The position numbers and the translations under genes were made by a program. This document shows, in pieces, positions 8,794 through 17,921 of a stretch of DNA of 64,000 nt. The notes under the pieces are model-generated. The model searched no databases. It was given only the letters and a program-made list of their open reading frames with translations, and was not told the DNA's origin. Origin of the DNA: Rhodanobacter fulvus Jip2 (lineage in GTDB: Bacteria; Pseudomonadota; Gammaproteobacteria; Xanthomonadales; Rhodanobacteraceae); the NCBI RefSeq assembly GCF_000264315.1, contig NZ_AJXU01000054.1:41077-105076 (forward strand), in the 5' to 3' direction. Within the stretch, counting starts at the first letter, position 1, and each line of letters opens with the position of its first letter.

Positions 8794-10518
8794 ATGCTGA
8801 GCATTGAACAGGCGCTGGTCGAGCGGATGCCCTGGCTGGCGCAGCACCCCAGGATCCGCCGCCCGATGGCCGGGCTTTTCGGACGCCTGGCCGACGAATC
8901 CACTTTCAACCGCGTGCTTGACCAGGCCGGCGCCGCGCGCGGCTTCGACTTTGTCGATCGCACGCTCGAGCTGCTGGGAACGCACAGCCACGTCCACCCG
9001 CAGCAACGCGAGAACATTCCGGTGGACGGCCCGCTGCTGGTGGTCGCCAACCATCCGCTGGGCATGCAGGACGCGCTGGCGCTGTTGCAGCTGATCGGCT
9101 CCGTGCGTCGCGACGTGCGGGTACTGGGCAACGACTGGCTGGCCGTGGTGCCGCAACTGGGGGATCTGCTGTTGCCGGTGGATGTATTCGGCAACGGCGC
9201 CGCTTCGCGCCTGCGCGGCATTTATCGCGCGCTGGACAACGGCGAGGCCTTGATCGTGTTTCCTGCCGGCGAAGTGTCGCGCGTGCGCGCCACGGGCGTG
9301 CGTGACGGGCGCTGGTCGGATGGTTTCGCCCGATTGTCGTTGCGGCGAAAGGTGCCGGTGCTGCCGATCCATGTGACGGCGCGCAATTCCGCCGCTTTTT
9401 ACGGGCTGTCGATGTTGGCCAGGCCGTTGAGCACGGCGATGCTGCCGCGCGAGGCGGTGGCCGCGGGGCAGCGGCGTATCGGTTTCCAGATCGGCGCCCT
9501 GATCGACCCCGATGAGCTGGCCTCGCGCAGCGGGAATTCGCCGGCACGCGCGGCGGTGCTGATGCGTCGGCACGTCTATCGGGTGGCGCGTGGTCGCGGG
9601 TTGATCTTCGGCGGGCAGGTGGCACTGGCGCATCCGGAGCCCGTGCAGCAGCTGGTCGACGCACTGGCTGGCGCCGAAAAACTGGGCGATCTGTCGGATG
9701 GCAAACAGGCGCTGCTGTTTACCGGTTCGTGCGACAGCGCGGTGCTGCGCGAGATCGGCCGTTTGCGCGAGCTGACCTTTCGCAAGGTGGGCGAGGGCAC
9801 CGGCCAGCGCTGCGACCTGGATGCGTACGACGCCCACTACGAGCACCTGCTGCTGTGGGACCCGGCGGCGCAACGCATCGTGGGTGCTTACCGCTTCGGT
9901 CATGGCGCTCGGGTGCTGTCCGAGCACGGCATGGCCGGTTTGTACACCGCCAGCCTGTTCCAGTATTCGCCCGCGCTCGAGAGCCGCCTGAGCCAGGGGC
10001 TGGAACTGGGGCGCAGTTTCATCGCGCCGGCGTATTGGCGATCGCGGGCGCTCGATCAGCTGTGGCAGGGCATTGGCCTGTATCTGCAGCGTCATCGTGA
10101 AATCCGCTACCTGTTCGGCCCGGTCAGCATGTCGGTGAAGCTGCCGCGCGAGGCGCGCGAATGGATTGCCGTGGCGCACCAGCATTATTTCGGCGCGCCG
10201 GGCCTGGCCGCGGCGCGCCAACCGTTCGTGGTGTCGCCGCAGGTGGCCGAGCGCGTGCATCAGGCGCTGGCCGGCCTGGATCCGCAGGCGGGCCTGGGCC
10301 AGCTCAAGCATCAGCTTGATGCCCTGGGCGTCAGCCTGCCGGTGCTGTACCGCCAGTACGTGGACCTGATGGAGCCGGCTGGTGTGCAGTTTCTGGACTT
10401 TGGCGAGGACCCGGATTTCTCCGGCTGTGTCGATGGCCTGGTGATGCTGGATCTGGCGAATCTGAAGGCCTCCAAGCGGGCACGCTACCTGGGTGCTACA
10501 GCGGCCTCAATTGGCTGA
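8794..10518 (+). CDS. Fused PlsC-like and GNAT-like acyltransferase, likely OlsF-type ornithine lipid synthase
   Basis: This encodes a 574-residue two-domain protein. The N-terminal half is PlsC-like: ANHPLGMQD (His87, Asp93), then LIVFPAGEVSR from about residue 154 as the phosphate-binding motif. The C-terminal half, from about residue 300, resembles the OlsB/hemolysin N-acyltransferase fold: RLRELTFRKVGEGTG, YDAHYEHLLLWDP, IVGAYRFG, GLYTASLFQY and ELGRSFI. This arrangement matches OlsF, known to make ornithine lipids by N-acylation of ornithine (C-terminal domain) and O-acylation (N-terminal domain). The specific product is inferred. It has no signal peptide and probably acts at the inner face of the inner membrane. 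ATG 8794 is the first in-frame start. Confidence 0.85.
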   Translation: MLSIEQALVERMPWLAQHPRIRRPMAGLFGRLADESTFNRVLDQAGAARGFDFVDRTLELLGTHSHVHPQQRENIPVDGPLLVVANHPLGMQDALALLQLIGSVRRDVRVLGNDWLAVVPQLGDLLLPVDVFGNGAASRLRGIYRALDNGEALIVFPAGEVSRVRATGVRDGRWSDGFARLSLRRKVPVLPIHVTARNSAAFYGLSMLARPLSTAMLPREAVAAGQRRIGFQIGALIDPDELASRSGNSPARAAVLMRRHVYRVARGRGLIFGGQVALAHPEPVQQLVDALAGAEKLGDLSDGKQALLFTGSCDSAVLREIGRLRELTFRKVGEGTGQRCDLDAYDAHYEHLLLWDPAAQRIVGAYRFGHGARVLSEHGMAGLYTASLFQYSPALESRLSQGLELGRSFIAPAYWRSRALDQLWQGIGLYLQRHREIRYLFGPVSMSVKLPREAREWIAVAHQHYFGAPGLAAARQPFVVSPQVAERVHQALAGLDPQAGLGQLKHQLDALGVSLPVLYRQYVDLMEPAGVQFLDFGEDPDFSGCVDGLVMLDLANLKASKRARYLGATAASIG

Positions 10519-10763
10519 ATTTTATAAGTAACTGATATTCATGCACTAAGTGTGGATGTTTGGGGTGGCCTCAGGCAGCGAGGCACCTGCAAACGTTATA
10601 AAAGTGTCATACAATCTCGTTAATATTTTTTAACAACCGAGGCCGTCGGCGCATGAGGTCGGCTTCGATGATGGTCCGAAACCTGTCAGCGACGTTGCCC
10701 GTGTCGTCCCGCAGTCACCGGCAACGCCCACGAATCCATTGTGAGCCCCAAGGTCGATCAAGA
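10519..10763 (+). promoter_or_regulatory. Leader/promoter region of the TonB-dependent receptor gene
   Basis: This 245-bp gene-free stretch contains an AT-rich core that stands out against its GC-rich surroundings. A TACAAT -10-like hexamer is at 10610-10615, about 150 bp upstream of the receptor ATG, with T6 shortly after. No good -35 hexamer is seen. The long leader leaves room for an RNA-level control element, but I recognise none. Confidence 0.3.
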
Positions 10764-13700
10764 ATGAATAGCCCGATACGCACCAAGATCCTGCCCCTCG
10801 CCATCGCCTCCCTGCTGGCGGCGAGTGCGCCTGCCATGGCACAGGTCACCTCGTCCGCCATCAGTGGACGCGTGCTCGACAACGGCGGCCAGCCGGTGGC
10901 CGGCGCCACCGTGCAGATCGTGCATGAGCCTTCCGGCACCACGAAGATCACGACCACCGGCGCCGATGGACGCTATTCGGCGCAGGGCATGCGCGTGGGC
11001 GGCCCGTTCGATGTGACCGCATCCAAGGCCGGCCTGACCCAGGGCGAGCAGGATCAGGTGTACCTGCAACTGGGCCAGGAAAGCACGGTCAACCTCACCA
11101 TGAGCGCCGAGCAGGCCAAGAGCGTTCAGGACCTTTCCGGTGTGACCGTGTCCGCCAGCGCGTTGATGCAGACCTTCACGCCGGACAACAAGGGCCTGTC
11201 GACCAATCTTTCCGAGAAACAATTGCAGGCGACGCCGCAGGCCGACCGCTCGATCTCGGACATCGCGCGCCTTGATCCGCGCATCACGGTGACCGACCAG
11301 GGCTCCGGCGCCATCTCCGCCAACGGCCAGAACACGCGTTACAACAACATCAGCGTGGACGGTGTGTCGCAAGGCGACCCGTTTGGCCTCAACGCCAACG
11401 GCCTGCCGTACCAGGGCTCGCCGATCTCGCCCGACACCATCGCCGAATACAACATCTCCACCGCGAATTTCGACACCACCTCCAACAGCGTGGGCGCCAG
11501 CATCAACGCGGTGACCAAGTCGGGCACCAATGATTTCCACGGCTCGGTCTATTACGCGTATCGCAACGCCAGCCACCTTGTGGGCGACGCCGGCTATCTG
11601 GACCGCGACGACCCGAACTACCACTACAAGGGCTACGGCATCGACACCACCAAGGGCGTGACCCTGGGCGGCCCGATCGTCAAGGACAAGCTGTTCTTCT
11701 TCGTGTCCGCCGAAAAGCAGAAGACCACCGGCGTGGGCTCCTCGTCCAATGTGGCGTACGACCCGAGCCTCGGTGATGGCCCGTCCACCGGCAACGCGGT
11801 TTCTCCGGGCGACATCGAGCGCATCCGCAACATCGCCATCGGCTACGGCCTGGATCCGGGTGACGTTGCCGGCGGCACGACCGACCTGACGGACGACCGC
11901 TACCTGGTCAAGCTGGACTGGAACATCAGCAACAACCACCGCGCCAGCTTCACCTACCAGCGCACGAAAGAGTCGTATCCGAAGGTCAACGGCAACGGCA
12001 ACTCGTCCGTCGGCCTGAGCAGCTACTGGTACACCACCAACAGCCTCACCGAAAACTCGGTGATCCACCTGTTCGACGACTGGTCCGACAATTTCTCCAC
12101 CGAGGCGAAGATCGGCTTCCAGCAGTTCTCGCAGTTGGCGGGCGGTGCCAAGGATCAGCCGGCCATCCAGGTGCACACCGATTCGTTCAACAGCCCGTCG
12201 GTGAACCTGGGCGAAGACCAGTTCCGCCACTACAACGAAATCAATACCAAGCGCTGGACGGCGTTTTTCGCCGGCACCTATTACGCCGGCGACCACACCA
12301 TCAAGGGTGGCCTGGCATTCGAGCAGGACCAGATCTACAACCTGTTCGGCCGCACGGAGTTCGGTTCGTACGTGTTCAACAGCATCGACGATTTCGCCGC
12401 CGGTGAGGGCAACTACGACAGCTATGAGCTGTACCAGCCCGCCGGCAACCGCGGCATCGGCGACATCGCCGCCAAGTGGACCTACCGCCAGTACACGCCG
12501 TTCCTGCAGGACACCTGGCAGGTTACCGACAACCTGTCGGTGATGTACGGCGTTCGCGTCGACATCCCGTACTCGGACCACAAGCCGCCGTACAACGCCG
12601 ATGCGGCTGCCGCGTTCGGTTATCCGAACAACTACGCGGTCGGTTCCAGCAATCGCGTGGTCGAACCGCGTCTGTCGTTCAACTACAACTTCGAAGGCGA
12701 CCGCATGATGCAGTTGCGCGGTGGCGTGGGCCTGTTCCAGACCACACCGCCCACGGTATGGATGACCAACCCCTACCAGAACAACGGCCTTACCCTCGTT
12801 GACTACAAGTACGGCTACGGCTCGCATTGCGACGCCAAGCCGGACTTCAGTCCGGAAGCGCACAACCAGAACATCGACGACTCGGCAGGCTGCGCGGTAG
12901 CCGGCCCGGTGGATACGATTTCCAGGGACTTCCGCCTGCCTTCCGTGTGGAAGGCCGCGCTGGCGCTGGATCGCGAATTGCCGTGGTGGGGCATGATCGC
13001 CTCGGCCGAGTACCAGCACATCCAGGTGCGCAATGCGATCCTGTACAAGGCGATCAACCTGGGCACGCCCTCGGGCTACCTGCCTGACGGTCGCGAGCAG
13101 TACTGGGTCACGCCTGGCGCGACCAAGGGCCCGAACAACGGTGCCAACCCGGCGTTCTCCACCGCTTCGACGCTGCTGACCAACACCCACAAGGGCAAGG
13201 CCGACAGCTTCACCCTGTCGCTGCGCAAGCCGTTCTCGGAGAACTTCTTCGGCAACGCCAGCTTCACCCTCAGCCATTCGACCGAGGTCAATTCGGGCGG
13301 CAGCTCGCAGGCGTTCTCCAGCTACCAGTACATGCCGCGCATCAATCCGAACGGCAACGAGAACGAGATTTCCGCCTACAACATTCCGCGCAGCCTCAAG
13401 CTGTCGTTGACCTGGCAGCACAAGTTCTTCGGCGACTACAACACGCAGATCTCGGCGCTGTACCTTGGCCACGATGGCCTGCCGTACAGCTGGGTGTACA
13501 GCGGCGACGCGAACGGCGACGGCATCGCCTATTACGACCTGGCCTACATCCCGAAGCTCAACGACGCGCTTGTGGGTGCCTACGTGGACAGCAAGGGCAA
13601 GCCCGCCAGTGCCCAGCTCGTGCAGCAGTTCCAGGACTACATCACGAACAACGAATACCTCAATGCCCACCGCGGCGACGTTGCCGGGCGCAACGCCAGC

Positions 13701-14030
13701 CATCTGCCCTGGTCGAACGAGCTGGACATGAGCTTCGTGCAGGAGCTTCCGGGCTTCTTCAAGGGCCACAAGGGTGAGTTGCGACTGGACGTCTACAACT
13801 TCCTGAACCTGGTCAACAAGGACTGGGGCAGCGTGCCCTACATCCAGTACCAGACGCGCAACCTCGCCGGCTACAACGGCGTGGTGGACGGCAAGTACGT
13901 CTACAAGCTGCCGACCGACAAGAACGGCAACTACCAGGCAACGCCCATTGGTGTGTACGAATCCGGCCAGAACCCGACCCGCGTGGTATCGCGCTGGTCG
14001 GCCATGCTGACCCTTCGCTACACGTTCTAA
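10764..14030 (+). CDS. Oar-like TonB-dependent outer-membrane receptor with carboxypeptidase-type N-terminal domain
   Basis: This encodes 1,088 residues. The signal peptide MNSPIRTKILPLAIASLLAA ends in a probable cleavage site at APAMA-Q. Residues of about 30-110 form a carboxypeptidase regulatory-like (beta-sandwich) domain (ISGRVLDNGGQPVAGATVQI). A plug follows (ISDIARLDPRITVTDQGSG, NNISVDGVSQGDPFGLNANG, SINAVTKSGTNDFHGSVYY). The rest is a long beta-barrel ending in LTLRYTF, with the terminal Phe of outer-membrane barrels. This matches Oar-type TonB receptors abundant in Xanthomonadales. The substrate cannot be told from sequence; no partner gene lies next to it. A longer reading from 10653 would hide the signal peptide and is rejected. 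Confidence 0.95.
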   Translation: MNSPIRTKILPLAIASLLAASAPAMAQVTSSAISGRVLDNGGQPVAGATVQIVHEPSGTTKITTTGADGRYSAQGMRVGGPFDVTASKAGLTQGEQDQVYLQLGQESTVNLTMSAEQAKSVQDLSGVTVSASALMQTFTPDNKGLSTNLSEKQLQATPQADRSISDIARLDPRITVTDQGSGAISANGQNTRYNNISVDGVSQGDPFGLNANGLPYQGSPISPDTIAEYNISTANFDTTSNSVGASINAVTKSGTNDFHGSVYYAYRNASHLVGDAGYLDRDDPNYHYKGYGIDTTKGVTLGGPIVKDKLFFFVSAEKQKTTGVGSSSNVAYDPSLGDGPSTGNAVSPGDIERIRNIAIGYGLDPGDVAGGTTDLTDDRYLVKLDWNISNNHRASFTYQRTKESYPKVNGNGNSSVGLSSYWYTTNSLTENSVIHLFDDWSDNFSTEAKIGFQQFSQLAGGAKDQPAIQVHTDSFNSPSVNLGEDQFRHYNEINTKRWTAFFAGTYYAGDHTIKGGLAFEQDQIYNLFGRTEFGSYVFNSIDDFAAGEGNYDSYELYQPAGNRGIGDIAAKWTYRQYTPFLQDTWQVTDNLSVMYGVRVDIPYSDHKPPYNADAAAAFGYPNNYAVGSSNRVVEPRLSFNYNFEGDRMMQLRGGVGLFQTTPPTVWMTNPYQNNGLTLVDYKYGYGSHCDAKPDFSPEAHNQNIDDSAGCAVAGPVDTISRDFRLPSVWKAALALDRELPWWGMIASAEYQHIQVRNAILYKAINLGTPSGYLPDGREQYWVTPGATKGPNNGANPAFSTASTLLTNTHKGKADSFTLSLRKPFSENFFGNASFTLSHSTEVNSGGSSQAFSSYQYMPRINPNGNENEISAYNIPRSLKLSLTWQHKFFGDYNTQISALYLGHDGLPYSWVYSGDANGDGIAYYDLAYIPKLNDALVGAYVDSKGKPASAQLVQQFQDYITNNEYLNAHRGDVAGRNASHLPWSNELDMSFVQELPGFFKGHKGELRLDVYNFLNLVNKDWGSVPYIQYQTRNLAGYNGVVDGKYVYKLPTDKNGNYQATPIGVYESGQNPTRVVSRWSAMLTLRYTF

Positions 14031-14053
14031 GCGAACCTGTTGGTCAATCGAAC

Positions 14054-14086
14054 AAACCGGCGTCCGCGAGGGCGCCGGTTTTTTTC
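14054..14086 (+). terminator. Intrinsic terminator after the TonB receptor gene
   Basis: A 9-bp stem (14054-14062 with 14073-14081) is followed by a run of T ending near 14085, about 25 bp after the receptor stop codon. Confidence 0.9.
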
Positions 14087-14159
14087 GGCTTGACCCTGTC
14101 GACGCCCACGCGTGAAGCTAACGAGTCCGCCGTATCGAGACGGCATGGAGATGTAGTGC

Positions 14160-15557
14160 ATGAATGTTGTAAACACCGGTTCCGGCAACGTCGCCACCGT
14201 CAGCGCGCGCATTTCGCCCGCGGGCGGTCTGGATATCCTGTCCCGCAACGAGGTGGTGCGCCTGCGTGGCGCCAGCGGCTCCGGGCTGCATGCGCTGTTG
14301 CGTCGTTGCGCGCTGGCCGTGCTCACCTCGGGCAGCATCAGCGACGATCCGCGCGCCATCCTGGAGCGATATCCGGATTTCGACATCCAGGTGCTGCAGC
14401 AGGATCGCGGCATCAAGATCGAGCTATCGCACGCGCCGGCGCAGGCGTTCGTGGATGGCCAGATCATTCGCGGCATCAACGAATTGCTGGTGGCCGTGGT
14501 ACGCGACATCGTCTACGTGGCGACCCAACTGGAGCATGCCGACGACGGCCTCGACGCATCCGACCGGCTTACCGAGGACGTGTTCGAGATCCTGCGCAAT
14601 GCGCGCATCCTCAAGCCGCATGCCGACCCCAACCTGGTGGTGTGCTGGGGCGGGCATTCGATCTCGCGCGAGGAGTACGACTACACCAAGCTGGTCGGTT
14701 ACCAGCTCGGTCTGCGCGGCCTGGACATCTGCACGGGTTGCGGCCCCGGCGCCATGAAGGGGCCGATGAAGGGCGCGACCATCGCGCACGCCAAGCAGCG
14801 CCATCGACACAACCGCTATATCGGACTGACCGAGCCGGGCATCATCGCCGCCGAGTCGCCCAACCCGATCGTCAACCACCTGGTGATCATGCCCGACATC
14901 GAGAAGCGCCTCGAAGCCTTCGTGCGCATCGGCCACGGCATCATCGTGTTTCCCGGCGGCGTCGGCACCGCCGAGGAGATCCTCTACCTGCTCGGCATCC
15001 TGCTGCATCCGGACAACGCCGATACGCCGTTCCCGCTGATCTTTACCGGGCCGAAAGAATCGGCGGCGTACTTCGAGCAGATCGATCGATTCCTGCGCCT
15101 GACCCTGGGCGATGACGTGGCCAGGCGTTACCAGATCATCGTCGACGACCCGGCGACGGTCGCGCGGGCGATGGTCAAGGGCGTGGAAAAGGTCCGCCAC
15201 CACCGGCTGGATACCAAGGACGCCTTTTTCTTCAACTGGGCGCTGCAAGTGCCGTATGCGTTCCAGTTGCCGTTCCAGCCGGACCACGCGTCGATGCGGG
15301 CGCTGCAGCTCCGGCACGGCCGTCCCCGCCACGAACTGGCTGCCGACCTGCGCCGCGCGTTTTCCGGCATCGTCGCCGGCAACGTCAAGGAGGAGGGCGT
15401 GCGCGCGATCGAGCAGCATGGCCCGTTCGATATCGACGGCGACAGCGACATCATGCAGGCCCTGGACAAGCTGCTGCAGGCCTTCGTGGAGCAGCAACGC
15501 ATGAAGCTGCCCGGCGGCGCGGCATACGTGCCGTGCTACCGGGTGTGCATGCCATGA
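14160..15557 (+). CDS. ppnN: Nucleotide 5'-monophosphate nucleosidase PpnN (YgdH, LOG family)
   Basis: PpnN hydrolyses nucleoside monophosphates to the base and ribose 5-phosphate and, in E. coli, is activated by (p)ppGpp. The 465-residue protein has the N-terminal PpnN extension (RISPAGGLDILSRNEVVRL), the central Rossmann core with VVCWGGHSISREEYDYTKLV, the glycine motif CTGCGPGAMKGPMKGA, and the LOG-family catalytic motif PGGVGTAEEILYLL. The C-terminal DUF3412-like part ends in a region rich in basic and aromatic residues. It stands alone between a terminator and tRNA-Asn. ATG 14160 gives the family N-terminus. Confidence 0.95.
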   Translation: MNVVNTGSGNVATVSARISPAGGLDILSRNEVVRLRGASGSGLHALLRRCALAVLTSGSISDDPRAILERYPDFDIQVLQQDRGIKIELSHAPAQAFVDGQIIRGINELLVAVVRDIVYVATQLEHADDGLDASDRLTEDVFEILRNARILKPHADPNLVVCWGGHSISREEYDYTKLVGYQLGLRGLDICTGCGPGAMKGPMKGATIAHAKQRHRHNRYIGLTEPGIIAAESPNPIVNHLVIMPDIEKRLEAFVRIGHGIIVFPGGVGTAEEILYLLGILLHPDNADTPFPLIFTGPKESAAYFEQIDRFLRLTLGDDVARRYQIIVDDPATVARAMVKGVEKVRHHRLDTKDAFFFNWALQVPYAFQLPFQPDHASMRALQLRHGRPRHELAADLRRAFSGIVAGNVKEEGVRAIEQHGPFDIDGDSDIMQALDKLLQAFVEQQRMKLPGGAAYVPCYRVCMP

Positions 15558-15624
15558 AAAGGTTCCATAGTTGCTCCCGATGGGTTGACAGCTGAGCGCA
15601 CGAACTACAAACTACGCAGCTCCC

Positions 15625-15701
15625 GCCCGAATAGCTCAGCTGGTTAGAGCACTTGACTGTTAATCAGGGGGTCGTTGGTTCGAGTCCAACTTCGGGCGCC
15701 A
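15625..15701 (+). tRNA. tRNA-Asn (anticodon GTT), CCA encoded
   Basis: A complete cloverleaf is visible: acceptor arms 15625-15631 and 15691-15697 pair perfectly (7 bp), with a D arm, an anticodon loop CTGTTAA with anticodon GTT, a T arm GGTTCGAGTCC, discriminator G and an encoded CCA at 15699-15701. A terminator follows at 15712. Confidence 0.97.
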
Positions 15702-15711
15702 AAATTCAAGC

Positions 15712-15742
15712 AAAGGGCCGCGAGTGATCGCGGCCCTTTTGC
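15712..15742 (+). terminator. Terminator after tRNA-Asn
   Basis: A 12-bp perfect stem (15712-15723 with 15728-15739) with a GTGA loop is followed by a short T tract, 11 bp after the tRNA. Confidence 0.85.
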
Positions 15743-15883
15743 GTGGGCGGTACCGGTGGTTTGTCCCTCGGTGCGTCGGCTCGGTCGGGGTACGAAAGCC
15801 CTTGCGCCCGGTTCGCGGCAGCTGGTGAAAATCGTAACGGCCACTGCCGGAAATCGCTGGCCCGGGTTTGCTTTACTGGCGCC

Positions 15884-17461
15884 ATGAACATGCCGACTTT
15901 CCGCCGTTCCATCGCCGCCTGCAGCCTGGTCATGCTTCTGGCCTGCCTGGCGCCCGTCGTCTACGCCGCGCAGGGGGTACGACACATCGACATCGATGTG
16001 CAGGGGAAGACCTCGCCGCTGGATCGCTTCTTCAACTTCTCCATCGGCTCCGATTACCCCGGCACGCTGATGCGCGACGACAGCCTCGCGCAGCTGCAAA
16101 CGGCAAGGATGGAACTGGGCTTTCGCTACATCCGTTTCCACGCCATCTTCCACGACGTGCTCGGCACCTACCGCGAGGTCGACGGCAAGCCGGTCTACGA
16201 CTGGACCGGCATCGACCGGCTCTACGACCGGCTGCTCGCGATGGGCATCCGCCCGTTCGTGGAGCTGGGCTTTACGCCGGAGGCGATGCGGACCTCGGAT
16301 CAGCACATTTTCTACTGGAAGGGCAACACTTCCCATCCGGTGCTTTCGAAGTGGAGCGCGCTGGTGACCGCGTTCGTGCGTCACCTGGAGCAGCGCTACG
16401 GCCAGCAGGAAATCCGGCGCTGGTATTTCGAGGTCTGGAACGAGCCAAACCTGAGCGGCTTCTGGGAAGACGCCGATCAAAAGGCCTACTTCGACCTGTT
16501 CGACGCCACCGTGCGCCACATCAAGCAGGTCGATCCGCAATTGAAAGTGGGCGGCCCGGCCACGGCGGGCGCGGCCTGGGTGCCCGAGTTGATCGAGCAC
16601 GCCACGCAGGTCGGCGTGCCGATCGACTTCATCTCCACGCACACCTATGGCGTCGACGGCGGCTTCCTCGACGAGCACGGCCAGAGCGACACCAAACTCT
16701 CGCCGTCACCGGATGCGATCGTCGGCGACGTGCGCCGCGTGCGCCAGCAGATCGAGCAATCCTCCATGCCCGGCCTGCCGCTGTACTTCACCGAGTGGAG
16801 CAGCAGCTATACGCCGCGCGATCCCGTGCATGATTCGTACGTCAGCGCCGCCTACATCCTCGGCAAGCTCAAGGCGTCGGAAGGTTTGGCGCAGGGCATG
16901 AGTTACTGGACCTTCAGCGACCTGTTCGAGGAGCCCGGCCCGCCCACGGCACCGTTCCAGGGTGGCTTCGGCCTGATGAATCCGCAGGGCATCCGCAAGC
17001 CGGCCTGGTTCGCCTACAAGTATCTGAACCGGCTCGGCGCAAGCCAGCTGAAAACCGCCGACGCGCAGAGTTACGTGACGTGGGACGACGGCGTGCTCAA
17101 GGCGCTGGTCTGGGATTTCGTGCAGCCAAGGCAGGACAAGAGCAACCGTCCGTTCTACACGAAGGTGTTTCCGTCCCGGCAGGATGGCTCCGTCACGCTC
17201 GACCTGAAACATCTGCCGCCGGGCACCTACCAAGCCGCGGTTTACCGCACGGGCTACGACGCCAACGACGCGTACACCGCCTACCTGCGCATGGGTTCCC
17301 CGGCGTCACTGACGCCGGACCAGTTGCGGCAATTGCAGGCGGCAACCACCGACCGGCCCGGGATTCTCGCGGTGACGGTCGGCGTCGACGGAAAGGCAAG
17401 CGTGCCTCTTCCGATGCGAACCAATGATGTCGTGCTGGTGGAGATCCGGCCGAGCCCCTGA
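15884..17461 (+). CDS. Exported GH39-family glycoside hydrolase (beta-xylosidase-like)
   Basis: This encodes 525 residues with an N-terminal signal peptide (RRSIAACSLVMLLACLAP, likely cut after VYA). The catalytic barrel has the acid/base Glu187 in FEVWNEPNLSGFW and a nucleophile Glu304 in LYFTEWSSSY, the arrangement of clan GH-A family 39 enzymes (beta-xylosidase, alpha-L-iduronidase). The SYWTFSDLFEE and GFGLMNPQGIRKPAWFAY segments are also GH39-like, followed by a C-terminal beta-sandwich. It probably acts on plant or microbial xylose-containing glycans in the periplasm or outside. The exact substrate is not readable. A second ATG at 15890 is equally usable. It sits alone, with no xylan-utilisation neighbours. 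Confidence 0.88.
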   Translation: MNMPTFRRSIAACSLVMLLACLAPVVYAAQGVRHIDIDVQGKTSPLDRFFNFSIGSDYPGTLMRDDSLAQLQTARMELGFRYIRFHAIFHDVLGTYREVDGKPVYDWTGIDRLYDRLLAMGIRPFVELGFTPEAMRTSDQHIFYWKGNTSHPVLSKWSALVTAFVRHLEQRYGQQEIRRWYFEVWNEPNLSGFWEDADQKAYFDLFDATVRHIKQVDPQLKVGGPATAGAAWVPELIEHATQVGVPIDFISTHTYGVDGGFLDEHGQSDTKLSPSPDAIVGDVRRVRQQIEQSSMPGLPLYFTEWSSSYTPRDPVHDSYVSAAYILGKLKASEGLAQGMSYWTFSDLFEEPGPPTAPFQGGFGLMNPQGIRKPAWFAYKYLNRLGASQLKTADAQSYVTWDDGVLKALVWDFVQPRQDKSNRPFYTKVFPSRQDGSVTLDLKHLPPGTYQAAVYRTGYDANDAYTAYLRMGSPASLTPDQLRQLQAATTDRPGILAVTVGVDGKASVPLPMRTNDVVLVEIRPSP

Positions 17462-17517
17462 GCGCGAGGCCGGGTCTGGCCGGCTTCACCCCGGCGGCGA
17501 GACTCGCCGACACAAGA

Positions 17518-17549
17518 AAGCCCCGGAAAACTCGCGCTTTCCGGGGCTT
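17518..17549. terminator. Terminator hairpin between the GH39 gene and tRNA-Thr
   Basis: A 12-bp perfect inverted repeat (17518-17529 with 17538-17549) lies between the converging GH39 gene and tRNA-Thr. The T-rich side (CTTTCTT) is on the minus strand, so it best serves the tRNA, though it can block both directions. Confidence 0.8.
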
Positions 17550-17566
17550 CGGGTCTTGCAGAAAAC

Positions 17567-17642
17567 TGGTGCCGGAAAGAGGAGTCGAACCTCCGACCTA
17601 CGCATTACGAATGCGCCGCTCTACCAACTGAGCTATTCCGGC
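17567..17642 (-). tRNA. tRNA-Thr (anticodon CGT), CCA encoded
   Basis: Read on the minus strand, acceptor 17642-17636 (GCCGGAA) pairs with 17577-17571. The D arm GCTCAGTTGGTAGAGC, the anticodon stem-loop with loop TTCGTAA (anticodon CGT), the T arm GGAGGTTCGACTCC, discriminator A and an encoded CCA at 17569-17567 are all present. Confidence 0.97.
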
Positions 17643-17921
17643 AGTGAGCCGCGAATTTTACGGGGCGGGAGGTGGTTGGCGCAAGCTGTGTGGCGGATGG
17701 GCATCCCGCAGGGCGCGCCCCGCAAGCGCCGGCCAGCAAGTTTTCCCCCGCCACATCCTTGCTGCCAGGCATTCCCGTATCCACGCGCACCGGACCACGG
17801 TCACGTTTTCACACGGCCCGGACACCGCTCATCGGGCCGTTGCTACCGCTTGTCGGGAGATGGCTGGCCGACGGCCGTGGAATGGCTACATTGCACGAAG
17901 GGGTATCAGGGAGAATTTTCC

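Noticed and set aside
10758..13769. Long open frame (about 1,000 codons) on the minus strand opposite the TonB receptor gene
   Set aside because: It is the mirror of a high-GC gene with strong codon bias. Its translation is Val/Arg/Gly/Ala-rich repetitive sequence with no domain, and the plus-strand receptor is unmistakable.
15625..17642. tRNA-Asn and tRNA-Thr considered as integration sites of a mobile island
   Set aside because: No integrase gene is present and I see no duplicated tRNA 3' end within the window. The lower-GC pilin block next to tRNA-Thr is core pilus machinery.
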